In this document: positions 47,801-58,701 of the stretch, piece by piece | How positions within the stretch are numbered: position 1 is the first letter of the stretch | Layout of the letters: every line of letters begins with the position of its first letter | NCBI RefSeq assembly: GCF_012489685.1 | Contig: NC_080046.1 | Span: 45,099,176-45,163,175 of the forward strand | Reading direction: 5' to 3' | Length of the DNA stretch: 64,000 nucleotides | Source: Lotus japonicus | Taxonomy: Eukaryota > Streptophyta > Magnoliopsida > Fabales > Fabaceae | Made by a program: the position numbers and the translations under genes | Notes under the pieces: generated by a model | What the model saw: the letters and a program-made list of their open reading frames with translations, nothing else | What the model was told of the DNA's origin: nothing | The model's database searches: none

Positions 47801-48891
47801 CAACTAAAAGCATTTTGTTCCCTCCATAAACGTTTTTTAATATTTGACTAGCTGTAACTTGGTCTTTTTACTTATGAATGAAGGATTGGATTCATGGTGC
47901 AATGGCTATGTCACCTGCCTCAGCTCGTCCTCTGTTGAATCATGTACAATATCCGAAGCAGCAAGGTATATTCATGACTTGTTTGAAGGAAAAACAGTAT
48001 CTTTACTTTTGAGTTAATGCATTATCTTTATTACTATGTCTAATCAACACCCCCAGGCCAAGAGATTAATCTGTATATTATGCTTATGATGATATCGAGT
48101 GAAAGACCAAAAAAAATTCTTTATAGCTGCTATCTTTATAAATTCGTTTGACACTACCAATGAATAACAATCACATTTTTTCCATCACTTCATTGATATC
48201 CTTATTGTTTCGATGTGCATTTGCTTAAAGAATAAAAAATGAAGTACGACATTGGATAAATTAGGAGTGTAACAAGCTTTACTTGTCATTTATACTTTCC
48301 ACTTTTTATCCTTAACAAATTTATTTGTTTGTGTTTGGATATCAGTTGAGTGTAACGTAAGCAGACTATCATCTCAATCAATAAGAAGAGTTATGTTCAC
48401 TTTGTTGTCTTGAAGTGCTGCTAACATCCGTTTGCACAAGCAAAGCCTAAGGGCCTGTTTGTCTACTTTATGTTTGTCATTCTAATGACAAAATGGAAAC
48501 CCTTGTCTCACATAGGTTTAAGAAAACCTAAGTTTTCTTTGCCTCGGAATGAGAGAACTTCGGTTCTGAGCATTTAACAAAAGGGCTCCAACAATTTAAT
48601 TTTCTATTTCGAAGCAAATGTTGAAGCTTGTGCTAGAACATACCATAATTTTGGCTTCCAATTGAAAAATACTGATCTGCATTTCTTTTGGACTAATGGC
48701 TCTATTTTCCAAATGCAGGTGGAACAGTTGGTCAAGCCATGCCAGCTTGTATGCACCCTCCTGTCCTAACAAGCGGGCAACAACCCTTTCCGCTTCACAG
48801 CCACATTCCACATTTGCATCCTGGTTTTCCTTCACCTAGACCTATTTCAGTCCCAGGACCAAATAGTTTCTATGGCACAAAGTTTTCATGA
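41837..48891 (+). CDS. Ataxin-2-like protein with SM-ATX domain and PAM2 motif (CID-type), 11 exons
   Basis: Exons inferred from splice consensus and frame: 41837-42020, 42501-42622, 42724-42818, 44536-44611, 44709-44745, 45207-45439, 46433-46681, 46822-46911, 47443-47487, 47884-47965, 48719-48891; 461 aa. Residues 24-100 form an Sm-like SM-ATX fold (VTTMCMIGLPVDVHVKDGSV, then GVVLKKARMIKKG). At 250-265 EFKLNPGAKLFSPSVV is a PAM2 motif, the peptide that binds the MLLE domain of poly(A)-binding protein. The rest is Pro/Ser-rich and disordered (LAHRTQPLRYAAHYDP is a recognisable ataxin-2-like segment). Family role: cytoplasmic mRNA regulation with poly(A)-binding protein. The LsmAD domain that usually follows SM-ATX is not visible. 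Exon 8's start is the least certain. Every junction keeps the frame. Confidence 0.85.
43788..43958. mobile_element. MITE-like element in intron 3 of the ataxin-2-like gene
   Basis: The left end GAGAAATGTTACCAACACAC and right end GTATATTGCTAGCGTTTCTC are imperfect inverted repeats of about 24 bp; inner segments are also complementary (AGACACTTTTTTAGAAGTG). No convincing target duplication. Confidence 0.55.
45690..46165 (+). repeat. Degenerate dispersed repeat in intron 6
   Basis: Two related pieces (about 45690-45870 and 45990-46165) share GAATTGTCCAAGC/GATTGTCCAAAC and (C/A)ATGGGATCTCAA(C/T)AC. Such sequence is, from memory, common in LTR-derived repeats of legumes. No coding capacity. Confidence 0.4.
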
Positions 48892-50422
48892 ATCTTTTAT
48901 CCAGATTCTAGTGTTACAATCCTTTCTCTAAGATAAGGCTCATTTTTCTTTTTCCTTTTTCTTAATCATGTGATAATAATGTTGCCTCCCTTCAGTTTCC
49001 TCCCTTCCTCCGTGAGAAGTGTACAGTAGCTTTGTGCAGGCTACATTATTAGATATTTTAGGGTATACTTGTTCCAGAGGAAAAGTTTTTGCAAGTCCTC
49101 ATTTGGAAGTTAAGATGCAATTCGAGTCTTGGAGTTGGGGAAGATTTTTACTTTTCTTGATTTTTGATATTGTTTGTTTGGAAATTGCACTTGAATCCGT
49201 TGATTATAAATTTTAGAATACAATGTTAAGCATATTGAGTATAGTTCTCAGAATTGATTATTCATATTTAGTGATCTTCTCCGGCAAACTTATGTAAAAA
49301 TCTCATACCCCTATCTATGCAACATAGACTGGACCATTCAATGTGTTTATTCTGGACATTTGATAATAAAATTTCCATTCATGATAGGCATGTAAACATA
49401 CCTATATGTTTCGTATTCAGCTTTTAAGGCATCAGATGTTAAGTATAATTCCGCTATTTAGTCACTGTGCTTTTCTGCCAAAGATCAGGTATAGGTTTAG
49501 TTAAAAACAAAATGATCCACCCTTTTCTGTATAATATTAATTTACATCAAAGAATTTCATTTTATGTTTTACTAGATCATAATTTGATAATTAAATGAAT
49601 ACCATTGCTTTTTGTATGAAAAAGAAATGGCGTTGTAGGAATGTGACATAAATAGAACTTAGGTTTCCCTAGTGCATGAAAATGGTTATTGCCCATTGAT
49701 TTGTGACCCTTTAATCTCCTAGAATTGGAATTTGAGTTTTACCATTTTGATTTTTAATTTGTTAAAATTAGAAATGGTTATCAAGATTAATGCAGCACTA
49801 GTAAAATATTGCGATAAGGAATCACAATTTTCAAATTGAGCCAATGGCAGTTGGAAACATCAATGGCAGCCATGATTTTTAGAAGATACAACAATGGCAA
49901 TAACGGGCTGACGTTTGTGACATGAGTAGCAAAAGTGACCCATTTGGTGAACCATGGTTCATTGGTAAATCACTATTAAAATGGTCTATCAAATAACAAC
50001 TTCATCTAGAGGTGAATGATTTGTATCATTTGATGGTACAAGCTAGTTTTTAGTTCTCTAGTTTACAATGGAATTTTTTTTTTAATCTCAATCATTTAAT
50101 TTTATAGTCATAAGAAATTACATTAAGTGCTCGGCCAAACGACACTCAAAGAATAAGAGTAGTCAAACCCTAATGAGAACAATACAACAGGGTTGGGAGG
50201 GAGGCATTGTGCTACAGGGTAGTTAGTTAGCATTTGTGACTATCTTGTCCCCTAACCAAGAGCTTATGGCAAACTTTATCGTCAACTTTGTACTTCGCTT
50301 CAATATAATTATTTGCTTATAAAAAATACACTTGAACAAGGTTCATTTATCTTTGTACTTAAATTGAAGTTTTTTTGTATTAGATAATGAGATCAACAAA
50401 TATCAAACTCTAAATCTTTTAA
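48892..50422. other. 3' region of the ataxin-2-like gene and intergenic sequence
   Basis: The first 330 bp are probably 3' UTR. The remainder is AT-rich and without a gene; nothing notable seen. Confidence 0.4.
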
Positions 50423-50605
50423 GAGATTAATTTCTATGCACTGACCGTGTAAATAAGTTTTACACAATTATTCAATCACAACCCTCCATTTTGTTAGCTC
50501 ATAATTAATTTAAATTTAATAATACTTAAAATAGGAAATGGAAGGATGTGATTGAATGACTGTGTAAAACTTTTTACATTGTTAGTGCATAGAAATTTTA
50601 ATCTC
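50423..50605. mobile_element. Mutator-type MITE, 183 bp (copy A)
   Basis: Flanked by perfect 9-bp duplications ATCTTTTAA (50414-50422 and 50606-50614). The ends GAGATTAATTTCTATGCAC and GTGCATAGAAATTTTAATCTC are inverted, and the complementarity continues inward through GTTTTACACA. The whole element could fold into one hairpin. Confidence 0.88.
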
Positions 50606-50770
50606 ATCTTTTAATCATAAAAGTTCTGATATAATGTAATGAACCAACTTCTCAAAAACTTAAGCTATTAGATAAAAACAGCTATTAGATAAAAACACAC
50701 GAGTAGTGATAATGAGTTGCACCATAGAGGTTTACAAGTATCCCAGAGTCGTGTGGTATGTAAAGAAAAT

Positions 50771-51352
50771 TAGGCACCAGCCTAAGGCCCCCTAAAAAAA
50801 TAGCCCCAAATTTTTTTATTATTAGTAACTATTAACAAATTTTAACTGATCAAAGTAAAATAATTTAGAATATCTCTCTTCCCTAAAAATTAGTCAATCA
50901 AAATCATTTTTTTTAATGTCATTTAAAGTATTTTATTTAGAGAAAATAGGAGGTGTAAACTAGTTTTACACATGCACCCAATTGATTTCCGTCACATCAG
51001 TAATTCATTAATTTACTAATTAAAATTAAAAAGATTTGTAACCACTTAGTCCTATGTGGCATAATGGTATTGGACGTTAGTGTAAAACTTCTTTGCACTG
51101 ACAGTGCATATTCATTAATCTCTTTTATTTATCACCAAAAAAGTAAATCCCTGTTTTTTAAATAATACTGACAACGGTGTAGAACAACTACCTAGAGATG
51201 ATACTGACAATGGTGAAAACGTGATAGAACAAATGATTTTTCAGCTAAAAAAACTAGAAGATTAATATAAAAATTTATATTTTATATAATATATTAAGTC
51301 TCTTTAAATTATTACAAGAAAAGACCCCTTTCACATTTTTGCCTTAGGCACC
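50771..51352. mobile_element. Possible decayed hAT-like element
   Basis: The left side TTAGGCACCAGCCTAAGGC and right side TTTTGCCTTAGGCACC share an inverted GCCTAAGGC core. AGCCCCAAATTTTTTTATTA near the left end recalls the hAT family of 11293-14760. Ends are too diverged for a target duplication. It contains MITE copy B. Confidence 0.35.
50940..51122. mobile_element. Mutator-type MITE, 183 bp (copy B)
   Basis: Flanked by perfect 9-bp duplications TTTTATTTA (50931-50939 and 51123-51131). The right half (GTGTAAAACTTCTTTGCACTG, then ATTCATTAATCTC) matches copy A; the left half has diverged (GAGAAAATAGGAGGTGTAAA). Same length as copy A. Confidence 0.87.
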
Positions 51353-51359
51353 GAAAAGT

Positions 51360-52525
51360 CTGTACACGACCCCTGAAGTATCCACATCTTATGGTAGAAA
51401 TTCGTATTGCATTATAGATAGCACTTTTGCTACACTGTCATGAACTAATTTTCGCCTAGTTGAGCTATTAAATGAATATGCATAAGTGGGTTTATATTAT
51501 ATTCCTTCCAAAAGTAATAATCAACTACAAGTTGAATAAAAGAAAATATTAATTATATATTTTTTCCTTGATACCTTGAAATCATAAGACAAGAATTGAA
51601 TTTAATATAAAATTCTCCTCGTCCTCGTCCTCGTCCTCCTCCACTCTTTTTCGCCCCGCCACTATCAAATAACCTTCTCTCCTGTTTTCCGAAATATATG
51701 TTACGGGGTGGCCCCTTATCCATCAAAAGATTTGATTTTGGCCGATTTTGTAAAAATTCAAATGAAAATCAATTAGACATGTCTGGTCTGGTTTATGTCA
51801 TCAAAGCTTATCTATCCCACCTAGACACACAAGACAACTCCTAAGTGGAAGAGAAGCTGTTTTTCTATTTTCTTTAACCATTAACCAAATGGAAATTTAC
51901 CAAAACCCAATTTTTTCAATTATAGGTAAAGCTAAACTCCTATGAATTGGACCTCAGGGAACAAAATATCAGGAAACAAAATATCACACAATATACAATG
52001 TTGTGTTCAAAGCAAAAACTGCAACATTATATATTAGAGTGATATAAAAGATAGTCAATCGCGGATCACGGCCTGTCGCGGACGACCCCAAATATGAAAT
52101 CCCATAAAAGGAAAGACTACTATTGGCTGCAAATAAAGGGATTTCGCAGCCACAATGGGATTGCGGTAGGGGTCCACTACGCGACACAACAACGCTATAG
52201 CGCCGCTATAGTACGCGATGACAGCGATCGATAACTATAGGTATGACAAATATAACAAAGGAACCACAAAGCAGGCTTGATTAAAAGTCTTGAAATTGAA
52301 ACAACAAAATATGTTTTCTACAACAGTTGCCTTGTGAAAAAAGTAACTAACATCCGACTTCCACAAACCCAACAACGCTTGCAAGTTCAAAATTATTTAA
52401 GATCCTTCATGTGAGGAACTCGAAAATCTAAATATTTCACTTTGCCAGGAAATTTAACTATTTTGTGATAGACAAACAGGCTGGCACAGTAGCCACTAAT
52501 GATAAAGTAATTATAAATTAACCAT
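51360..52525. other. Intergenic sequence with a GC-rich palindromic patch
   Basis: No gene. Between about 52060 and 52235 the composition rises in GC and includes the hairpin CTATAGCG-C-CGCTATAG at 52195-52211 and several CGCGG/CGCGA motifs. This may be an unclassified small transposon, but its ends could not be defined. Confidence 0.4.
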
Positions 52526-55500
52526 TCAATGCTCAGAAAGATTTGTTGATGGAACAGTTTCACCACCTCCAATTTCAGTTCCAATTTTACGTACATCATC
52601 CAACTTGTTTCCAGATCCTAGCTCTGCTGCTTCTGATGCCTGATTCTCTGCATTGTTCTGCAAAACATTGTCACAATGTAGCACATCAATACATTTATTT
52701 CAAAATTTAGTCACTTATCAGACTATTCAAAGGCAACTAAGTGATGGTTTCTTCCCCAGCCCCAGTGGCAATGGGTGGGTCTGGGTAGGGTACTATAGTA
52801 CCCATCCCCGTACCCGCATTTTAAAAAATTACTCATACCCGCGTGGGTAGCAACTTGAATGCCCGTCCCTGTACCATCTGGGTACATATATGTCTTTACC
52901 TGTACCCATTACCCGCAATTTAGTTAACCAAAATATAATTTTCACAATTTTCGCTTTTCAACTTCACAATTTTCATTTTTCAACAGACTATTATAAAATA
53001 ATATTCAGATCGAAGACTATTATAAAATAATATGCATTAAATAAAAATTCAAAGAGTATCCAAATATTTAACAAGTAAAATCATTCAACTAAATATAAAT
53101 TTTTTAAAAGGTGTAAGTGAGAAAATTATTACTTTAAACTTATAGCTTAAATTCTTGTAATATACTCCTAAGGTTGTACGTTAATAACTTACTTAATTTC
53201 CAAAATAAGTAGAGTAAATTAGCAACAATATATAAAATATATTTTTTGGCAACGGTACTATCTATACTAAGACATCATTTATTCCCTTATTTTTTAAAAA
53301 GAGTAAGATAAAAAAAATTATAACTTTAATTAAGTTTATTAAAATACTACCAAGTGTATATATGTATATATATATATATATTAATAATAATAAAGTGAGA
53401 GAAGCTCCTGCTTCTCTCTAGAACAAACAACGGCGAATGGTGGCGGAGGCAAGAGGGAAGGAAAGTTGGAGATTTGATCTGAAGGCAAGCACCTCACGGA
53501 AGGGAGGAGCCCAACTGAGGACTGAAAGGGAAGTTGGAGAGGTCAATACCTTGTTCGTGGATGGACTGGAAACGACTACCACGCACAATCAGGTGAAGGG
53601 GATGTTTGCTAAGATTGGAAGCACTGCTGCTAGTTTTGTCCAAAGGAATGTCAAGCGAAATCGCAGATACAAATTTGGCTTCGTAAGGTACTTGAAGAGA
53701 GAAGACGCTCACGCAGCCATCAAAACACTAAATGGAGCAACACCCGATGGGGCTCTAATTAAGGTGACCTTGGGGAAATACCCTTTCGTCCACAAGGGGA
53801 ATGGAGAACAGAGAGGGGGCACTAAGAGTGTGGCGGGCTAAAGGAGCGAGCTATCAACTGACAAAAGGGATGACAGATTTAGCAACGGTGGAAGAATTCA
53901 TTCCAGAGGAGGAGGATGTAGTGAGGGTGGGGAGGATGGCGGTGGGGGTTTTAAGGGACTTACAAAGTGTAAGGGATATACGGAGGTAGCTGCAGGAAAA
54001 TGGATGGAAGAATGTGCTGGCCAAATCATTGGGGGCAAAAGAGATAGCACTGGAGTTCATTGATTAGGAAGCAATGTTTCGATTCACGAGCGATGCAGGA
54101 GGGAATTTGAGTGACAAATTGGAATCAATCAGACCAGCCACTCTATTGGATAAACCAACAAGGCACTTTCAATGGGTTCTGATGAAGAATATTCCATTGG
54201 GGGCCTGGTCAGTGAAGTTCTTCAGACAGACTGCAGCTCATTTTGGGACCTTTGTGTGCCAAGATGATCAATCAGATGCAAGAGCAAGGTTTGATATGGC
54301 TAGGATTTTGATAACAACGCCAATTCCAATGGTGGGGAGCAGGATTATCACAATGAAAATGGGGTGGGGGGGGGGGGGGAAGGAATCTTAAGATAACCAT
54401 TGAAGGGGAAAGCTCATCAATGATGCCAAACTTTGCTTTGGAGGCTTTGCAGTCGAAGAAAGTGTCGAGTGATTCAAAGGAGGGAGAGGACGAGGCATCG
54501 TCGGGGACGTTTGTGGCGGAGACACATGACTCCGGGAGAACTACTGCGCCAGAGGGCAACGAGCAAGATCAGGGCGGGGATGATGGGTCCCATAGCACGG
54601 GAAAGGAGGCCGGAGAAATCCCTACGGGGAAGGAGACAAGAACGGCAGAGAGGGCAGAGGGTCAACTTACTTCTTATGGATCCTTTTTCAAAAACACAAT
54701 GGCAGAGAATAGGGTACAGCTGGTGTGTAGAGGGGGAAGGTTGACCACAATCTGCATTGGAGGGAACTTAAACCTCAAAAATCAAAATGGATGATTTATT
54801 CCAAAGGGTTACTCCTATAAAGTGAAAATAATAGGTTTCAGGAATTGGAGGCCTACGCTAGAGAGAGGAATGCAGATGACATGGTATTTGAAGGGGACAG
54901 ATCCATTCTACGGTGAGATAAGTCAGGGCCACTTATTTGACAAAGGCTCTTTTGGAGTGGGAAAGGGTGACGAGGTCTTGGGCCTTCAACAATTGATATT
55001 GGGCCCAAATTTTTGTTTGACTCTGGAGGCTTGTAGTGAAGATCGTCGTTTGGCGTCAGAGGTTTCTTTAGAGGGGGACCCTTATTCGACCCAGCTGAGT
55101 ACACAGGTGACAGAAGATAACTTAGAAGGGGAGAGAGAATCCAATGCTCTATTAGCAGCACCAAGTTCACCGCTAGCACCGAGGAAGAGGGGCAGACCTC
55201 AAAAACTGAGGCCCCCGTTTTGCCCACTGGAAAAGCAAGATCGGGGGATTCAGTATGGACCGAAGAAGAGGGGTCGCAAGCCAAAGGGACTCCCTCCTCA
55301 CACTGACTCGCCGGCGACAGAGGGGAGCTTGTCAAATCTACAATCAGAGGCAGAGAACTCAGGTCAGCGGGAGGCGCTGGGACGGTACTTCACCAGAGCA
55401 ACGAAGGTTTGGCTTCTAGGTAAGGTTCTGGGTCTCGAATTTGACGGCACAGATGCACAAGCTGTGGAAGGCCTTGACAGAGAGTTGAAGAGCTTCCTTC

Positions 55501-58072
55501 CGGGGGAATAAAGTACCAATGGAGAGAAAGTGGCTCACATGAAATGTGCGTGGTGAAGAATCTTCTGAGAAAAGCACAACCGAAGATCTTTCTATTACAA
55601 GAAACTAAGCTTGATCAAATTAAAGGAAAAACAAATAGGATTTTGCTGAGTCTCTGCACTCTGCAGTATGAATTGGCCTTTGTACCTGCAACTGGGGCAG
55701 CTGGGGGATTGATGGCCCTTTGGAAAGAATCGGTTTTGGCAGCGGAGGAGATAATCAAAGAGGACAGATTCATCTTCATTGTGGGAAAGGTGAGAACTAA
55801 TGACAGGTTTTGTGGAATCGGTAATGTCTATGGTCCTATCATGGGGGAAGAAAGAGTTAGTTTCTTAGTCTGCTTGGCGAGGTTTTGAGGAATAGAAGAG
55901 GGTGCTGTGTGCTAGGAGGGGACTTCAATGCAACTTTATCTTAGGTAATTGTGTTGAAGAAAGGCATATTTTTAGAGAGAGAATGTGGAGGTTGATTTTC
56001 TGGCTAACTTAGGTTGCAATAGAGCTGCACCAATTTGGGTTTGTGCCCCGGACTTGACAGATGAAAATGGGTTTTGTGCTGCTGTTTTGAATGTCGAAAC
56101 TGGGTAAGGACCTGCTGGTATTTCGTGTTAATCAATCCTTGATGGGGTGACGTTCCTGGCTGGCTTCGCTTTGAATGAGGACGTCTTAAATTGGCTTAAG
56201 GTTACATATAGGTGTATTGTGTGCTGTATGTCTTTGGTGTTTGGAACAATATTGTACTGTATTTGTGTCAAACCTCACATGGGAGAGGATGTTCCTATGG
56301 CTGTTTTATTCAATGGAACTTATCTTGAGCTTTCAAAAAAAAAATGTATATAATAATAAAAATAAGTAATAATGTCTCTGCGGGTTGGGTACCATAGTAC
56401 CCATACGACCCACTGTTTTTTGCGGGTATTTACTCATACCCATCTAGCGGGTTTTAACCCTACTCATTATGGGTATTTTTTGCGGGTACCCAATGGGTCC
56501 GAGACCCATTGTCATCCCTAAACCCCACTTTCCTTTTACATACTAAATAAATATTATCATAAACCAACTACTGCAAAAGCTAAAGTTAGTTGTTGGATGA
56601 AGACACGTGAAGAGGTTTTATATTATAATTTTAACATGCTCTCTCATGCAAGTTCGCATTGCCCTTAATCTATTGGGCCGCCCAATTGACTCTTGCGTGG
56701 GCACTGCACAGGCTGATCTACCTTTATACTTAATTTCAACTACTTTTCTTAATAGATAATGGAGTAAACAAGAATCAACACTAGACTTCCTAGTCATAGA
56801 TGCTCTATAATACCATGTCAATGATGTCATGAACCAACTATACCAAAAGCTTAAGCCATTGGTGAAGACAGATGAATGGTTTTATATTATATTTCTAACA
56901 AATATTAGTAAGTCAAAGCCTTGCTTTACCTGCAAAAGTTCAGACATTTTGCCAGTTTCAGTACAATCTGAAGGTTTAGGAGCAGAGTTTTCCTGAAGAT
57001 GAGACTCCACATCTTGCAGAGGCTTATTCAAGACGGGTTGATCCCCGTCATTAACTTTGTCACCTAACTTGCATTTTTCAGCCTCCGTATTCATAGAATC
57101 TGAAGGTGTTTCAATCCTTTTAACAACTTCAGTAAACAGTTGCTCAAAAGGCATGTCAGGAATTCTCATGGTTTGGTCAACATCATGATGTGGCACGTTA
57201 GATGAAGATTGATGGTGTGGAACATCTCCATGTTGAATGCCACTTGGCAATGTATTCTGGGTTGTTTGAGCTTGAGAGGTGAGTTCTTGATTTCCATCTA
57301 CCGGAACTTCTATGCTGACAATTGCTCCACCCCTTTGAGAAACTGGGGCCACTTGTGATGTTTGATTAGAAACTTGTAGCCCATTTGAAAAGTTATTAGG
57401 TTGGAGCAAAACAGGCACCATGTTCCCTCTGGGCAGTGGATGACTGGTTTGGCCTGTCATAGAAGGCACGCTCTTTCCAGAACAGGGAACCAAATTACTA
57501 GAATTAACTGTTGCCCTGGGCCCTGGAGGGACTGTCGGTGAACCATTCATTGGGAGACCTTCAATTCTAAAAGCATGCACAGGCTGTTCATTCTTTTCCT
57601 TCGGAAGAGGAGTAGGAACTTGAGTGGTTCTTGAAGGGAAAGGAACCTCATTTCTTTGGACCATTGGAACACCTGGAGCCACATCATTTTCAGGTGAGAT
57701 AGGAACATAACGTCCAGGCTTGAAGACTACCCCTCTCAACGTAGTATCAGAATCACCGACTCTTACACTGAGCAAATATCCAGCATCAAACACTGCCTCA
57801 ATTACACCAGAAACTACCTGGCTTACCAAGGCATCTCTTGAATCATTTTCTTGGCCCCTTTGAAGGTGTTGGTTTCCATTAACCCCTACAAATCCAGGAG
57901 GTACAGGGGTATGTTCATCACGAACAGGATTCTGCACACTGCTTTGACCAGGTAGGATATGGGGACCCTCCTCCAAATCGGCCCTTGGGTATTTCCTTGG
58001 CCGACCACGTTTGCGCTTCAAAGGCACATCTCCAGAACCATCGGGATTGTTGTTATGGTTTTCTTGCTCCAT
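52526..58072 (-). CDS. AT-hook motif DNA-binding protein, two coding exons around a TE-filled intron
   Basis: Exon 58072-56930 encodes 381 aa and exon 52657-52526 the last 43 aa (total 424). Both junctions fit consensus (TTTTGCAG|GTAAAG donor, GTTTTGCAG|AACAAT acceptor) in phase 0. The AT-hook KRKRGRPRKYPR is at residues 19-30; its GRP core inserts in the minor groove of AT-rich DNA. Residues about 80-145 (VVSGVIEAVFDAGYLLSVRV, then GVVFKPGRYVPISPEN) form a conserved block found in a plant family annotated only as AT-hook proteins. The rest is Pro/Ser/Gln-rich. A nuclear, chromatin-associated role is expected. The 4.3-kb coding intron contains a hAT-like element with a nested LINE (52765-56519). 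If that intron were retained, the protein would end after VKQGFDLLIFVRNII instead. Confidence 0.86.
53437..55511 (+). pseudogene. LINE ORF1 (RRM RNA-binding and DUF4283-like), frameshifted
   Basis: Pieces: 53437-53841 has an RRM with RNP2 LFVDGL and RNP1 KFGFVRY; 54074-54391 (WVLMKNIPLGAWSVKFFRQ) and 54420-54794 form the DUF4283-like part and linker; 54822-55511 is a basic, Pro-rich tail (KRGRPQK, KKRGRKPKG). In active LINEs ORF1 protein coats the RNA. Breaks: a change of frame after 53841, another at the poly-G run near 54363-54380, and a TGA at 54792. It cannot make one protein now. Confidence 0.78.
55544..55946 (+). pseudogene. LINE ORF2 remnant, endonuclease part only
   Basis: FLLQETKLDQIKGK carries the catalytic Glu region of APE-type endonucleases. 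NVYGP follows, and after a frame change LGGDFNAT (around 55910-55935), the next conserved endonuclease motif. The endonuclease would nick target DNA. After this the sequence goes to the 3' tail within 400 bp, so reverse transcriptase and the rest of ORF2 are deleted. Confidence 0.8.
56520..56929. repeat. Intron segment with 70-bp direct repeats
   Basis: ACCAACTA(C/T), GCAAAAGCT or CCAAAAGCTTAAG, and GGTTTTATATTATA occur in order at 56562-56636 and again at 56833-56900. This looks like remnants of a dispersed retroelement in the intron, directly beside the exon end at 56930. Confidence 0.45.
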
Positions 58073-58701
58073 CTTGGTATTTCTGTTACTCCAATTTCTA
58101 CAATATGGGGAAAAACTGTCTATAAGCTACTATAAAAATAAAAATAAATAAATAACTGTCTATAGCTACTTAGAGTATATTAAAGCTCAGCGTCATAAGA
58201 TAATTTTCTCAATAAAAAAAATATGAAGTTGTGTAATGATTAACCCATCTCCCCATAATACTTGAGACCATAACACTGTTATGACAGTACTAACTAGCTA
58301 AACCACACACCCCTGCTACTCAAAATAATCTGTTGTTTCCAGGCAATATTTTGACATACTAAAATAGCATAGCTACTTGGGATGGGTGTACATCACAATA
58401 CAAGAAAGACAGTGATATGAATTAGACACAAAAAAAAAACTACCAATTTGAACGTTTTTCTCTAAACCTGGTGCTGCACTGGAAAGAGAATAGTGAAAAT
58501 TAAGGAGTGTATAAGTTCTATATTTTTCTTCTATAGACTACAATTGCTTGGTACCAAAGCTTGGACGGCAAGCAAAATTTATTTTGGTTTTATCATCTTA
58601 TTGGCAGGAATGGAAAGAAAAAAAAGGAGCATATTGAATTAAATGCAATTATCACAAACTAAGTAAAAGCTCAAAAGTTACTGTGTAAGAAATTAAAATT
58701 A

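Larger units (their letters stand above)
53395..56344 (+). mobile_element. LINE (L1-type) retrotransposon, internally deleted
   Basis: Starts GTGAGAGAAGCTCC, ends in a poly(A) of 10 (56335-56344). The 11 bases ATAATAATAAA occur directly before the start and a few bases after the tail, a possible target duplication in low-complexity sequence. It holds ORF1 pieces and the beginning of ORF2 (endonuclease), but no reverse transcriptase. It lies in the TAA tract of the hAT-like element, in plus orientation, antisense to the AT-hook host gene. Confidence 0.82.
52765..56519. mobile_element. hAT-like TIR element (copy 2), interrupted by a LINE
   Basis: Reverse-oriented relative of 27694-39156. The left end TGGCAATGGGTGGG and TACTATAGTACCCAT correspond to the right end of copy 1; the right end GGGTCCGAGACCCATTGTCA plus TCCCT is the inverse of copy 1's left end. 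GGGTAC/GTACCC motifs fill both subterminal regions. The left tip has lost a few bases. The flanks CAGCCCCA and AAACCCCA could be a decayed 8-bp duplication. Confidence 0.72.
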
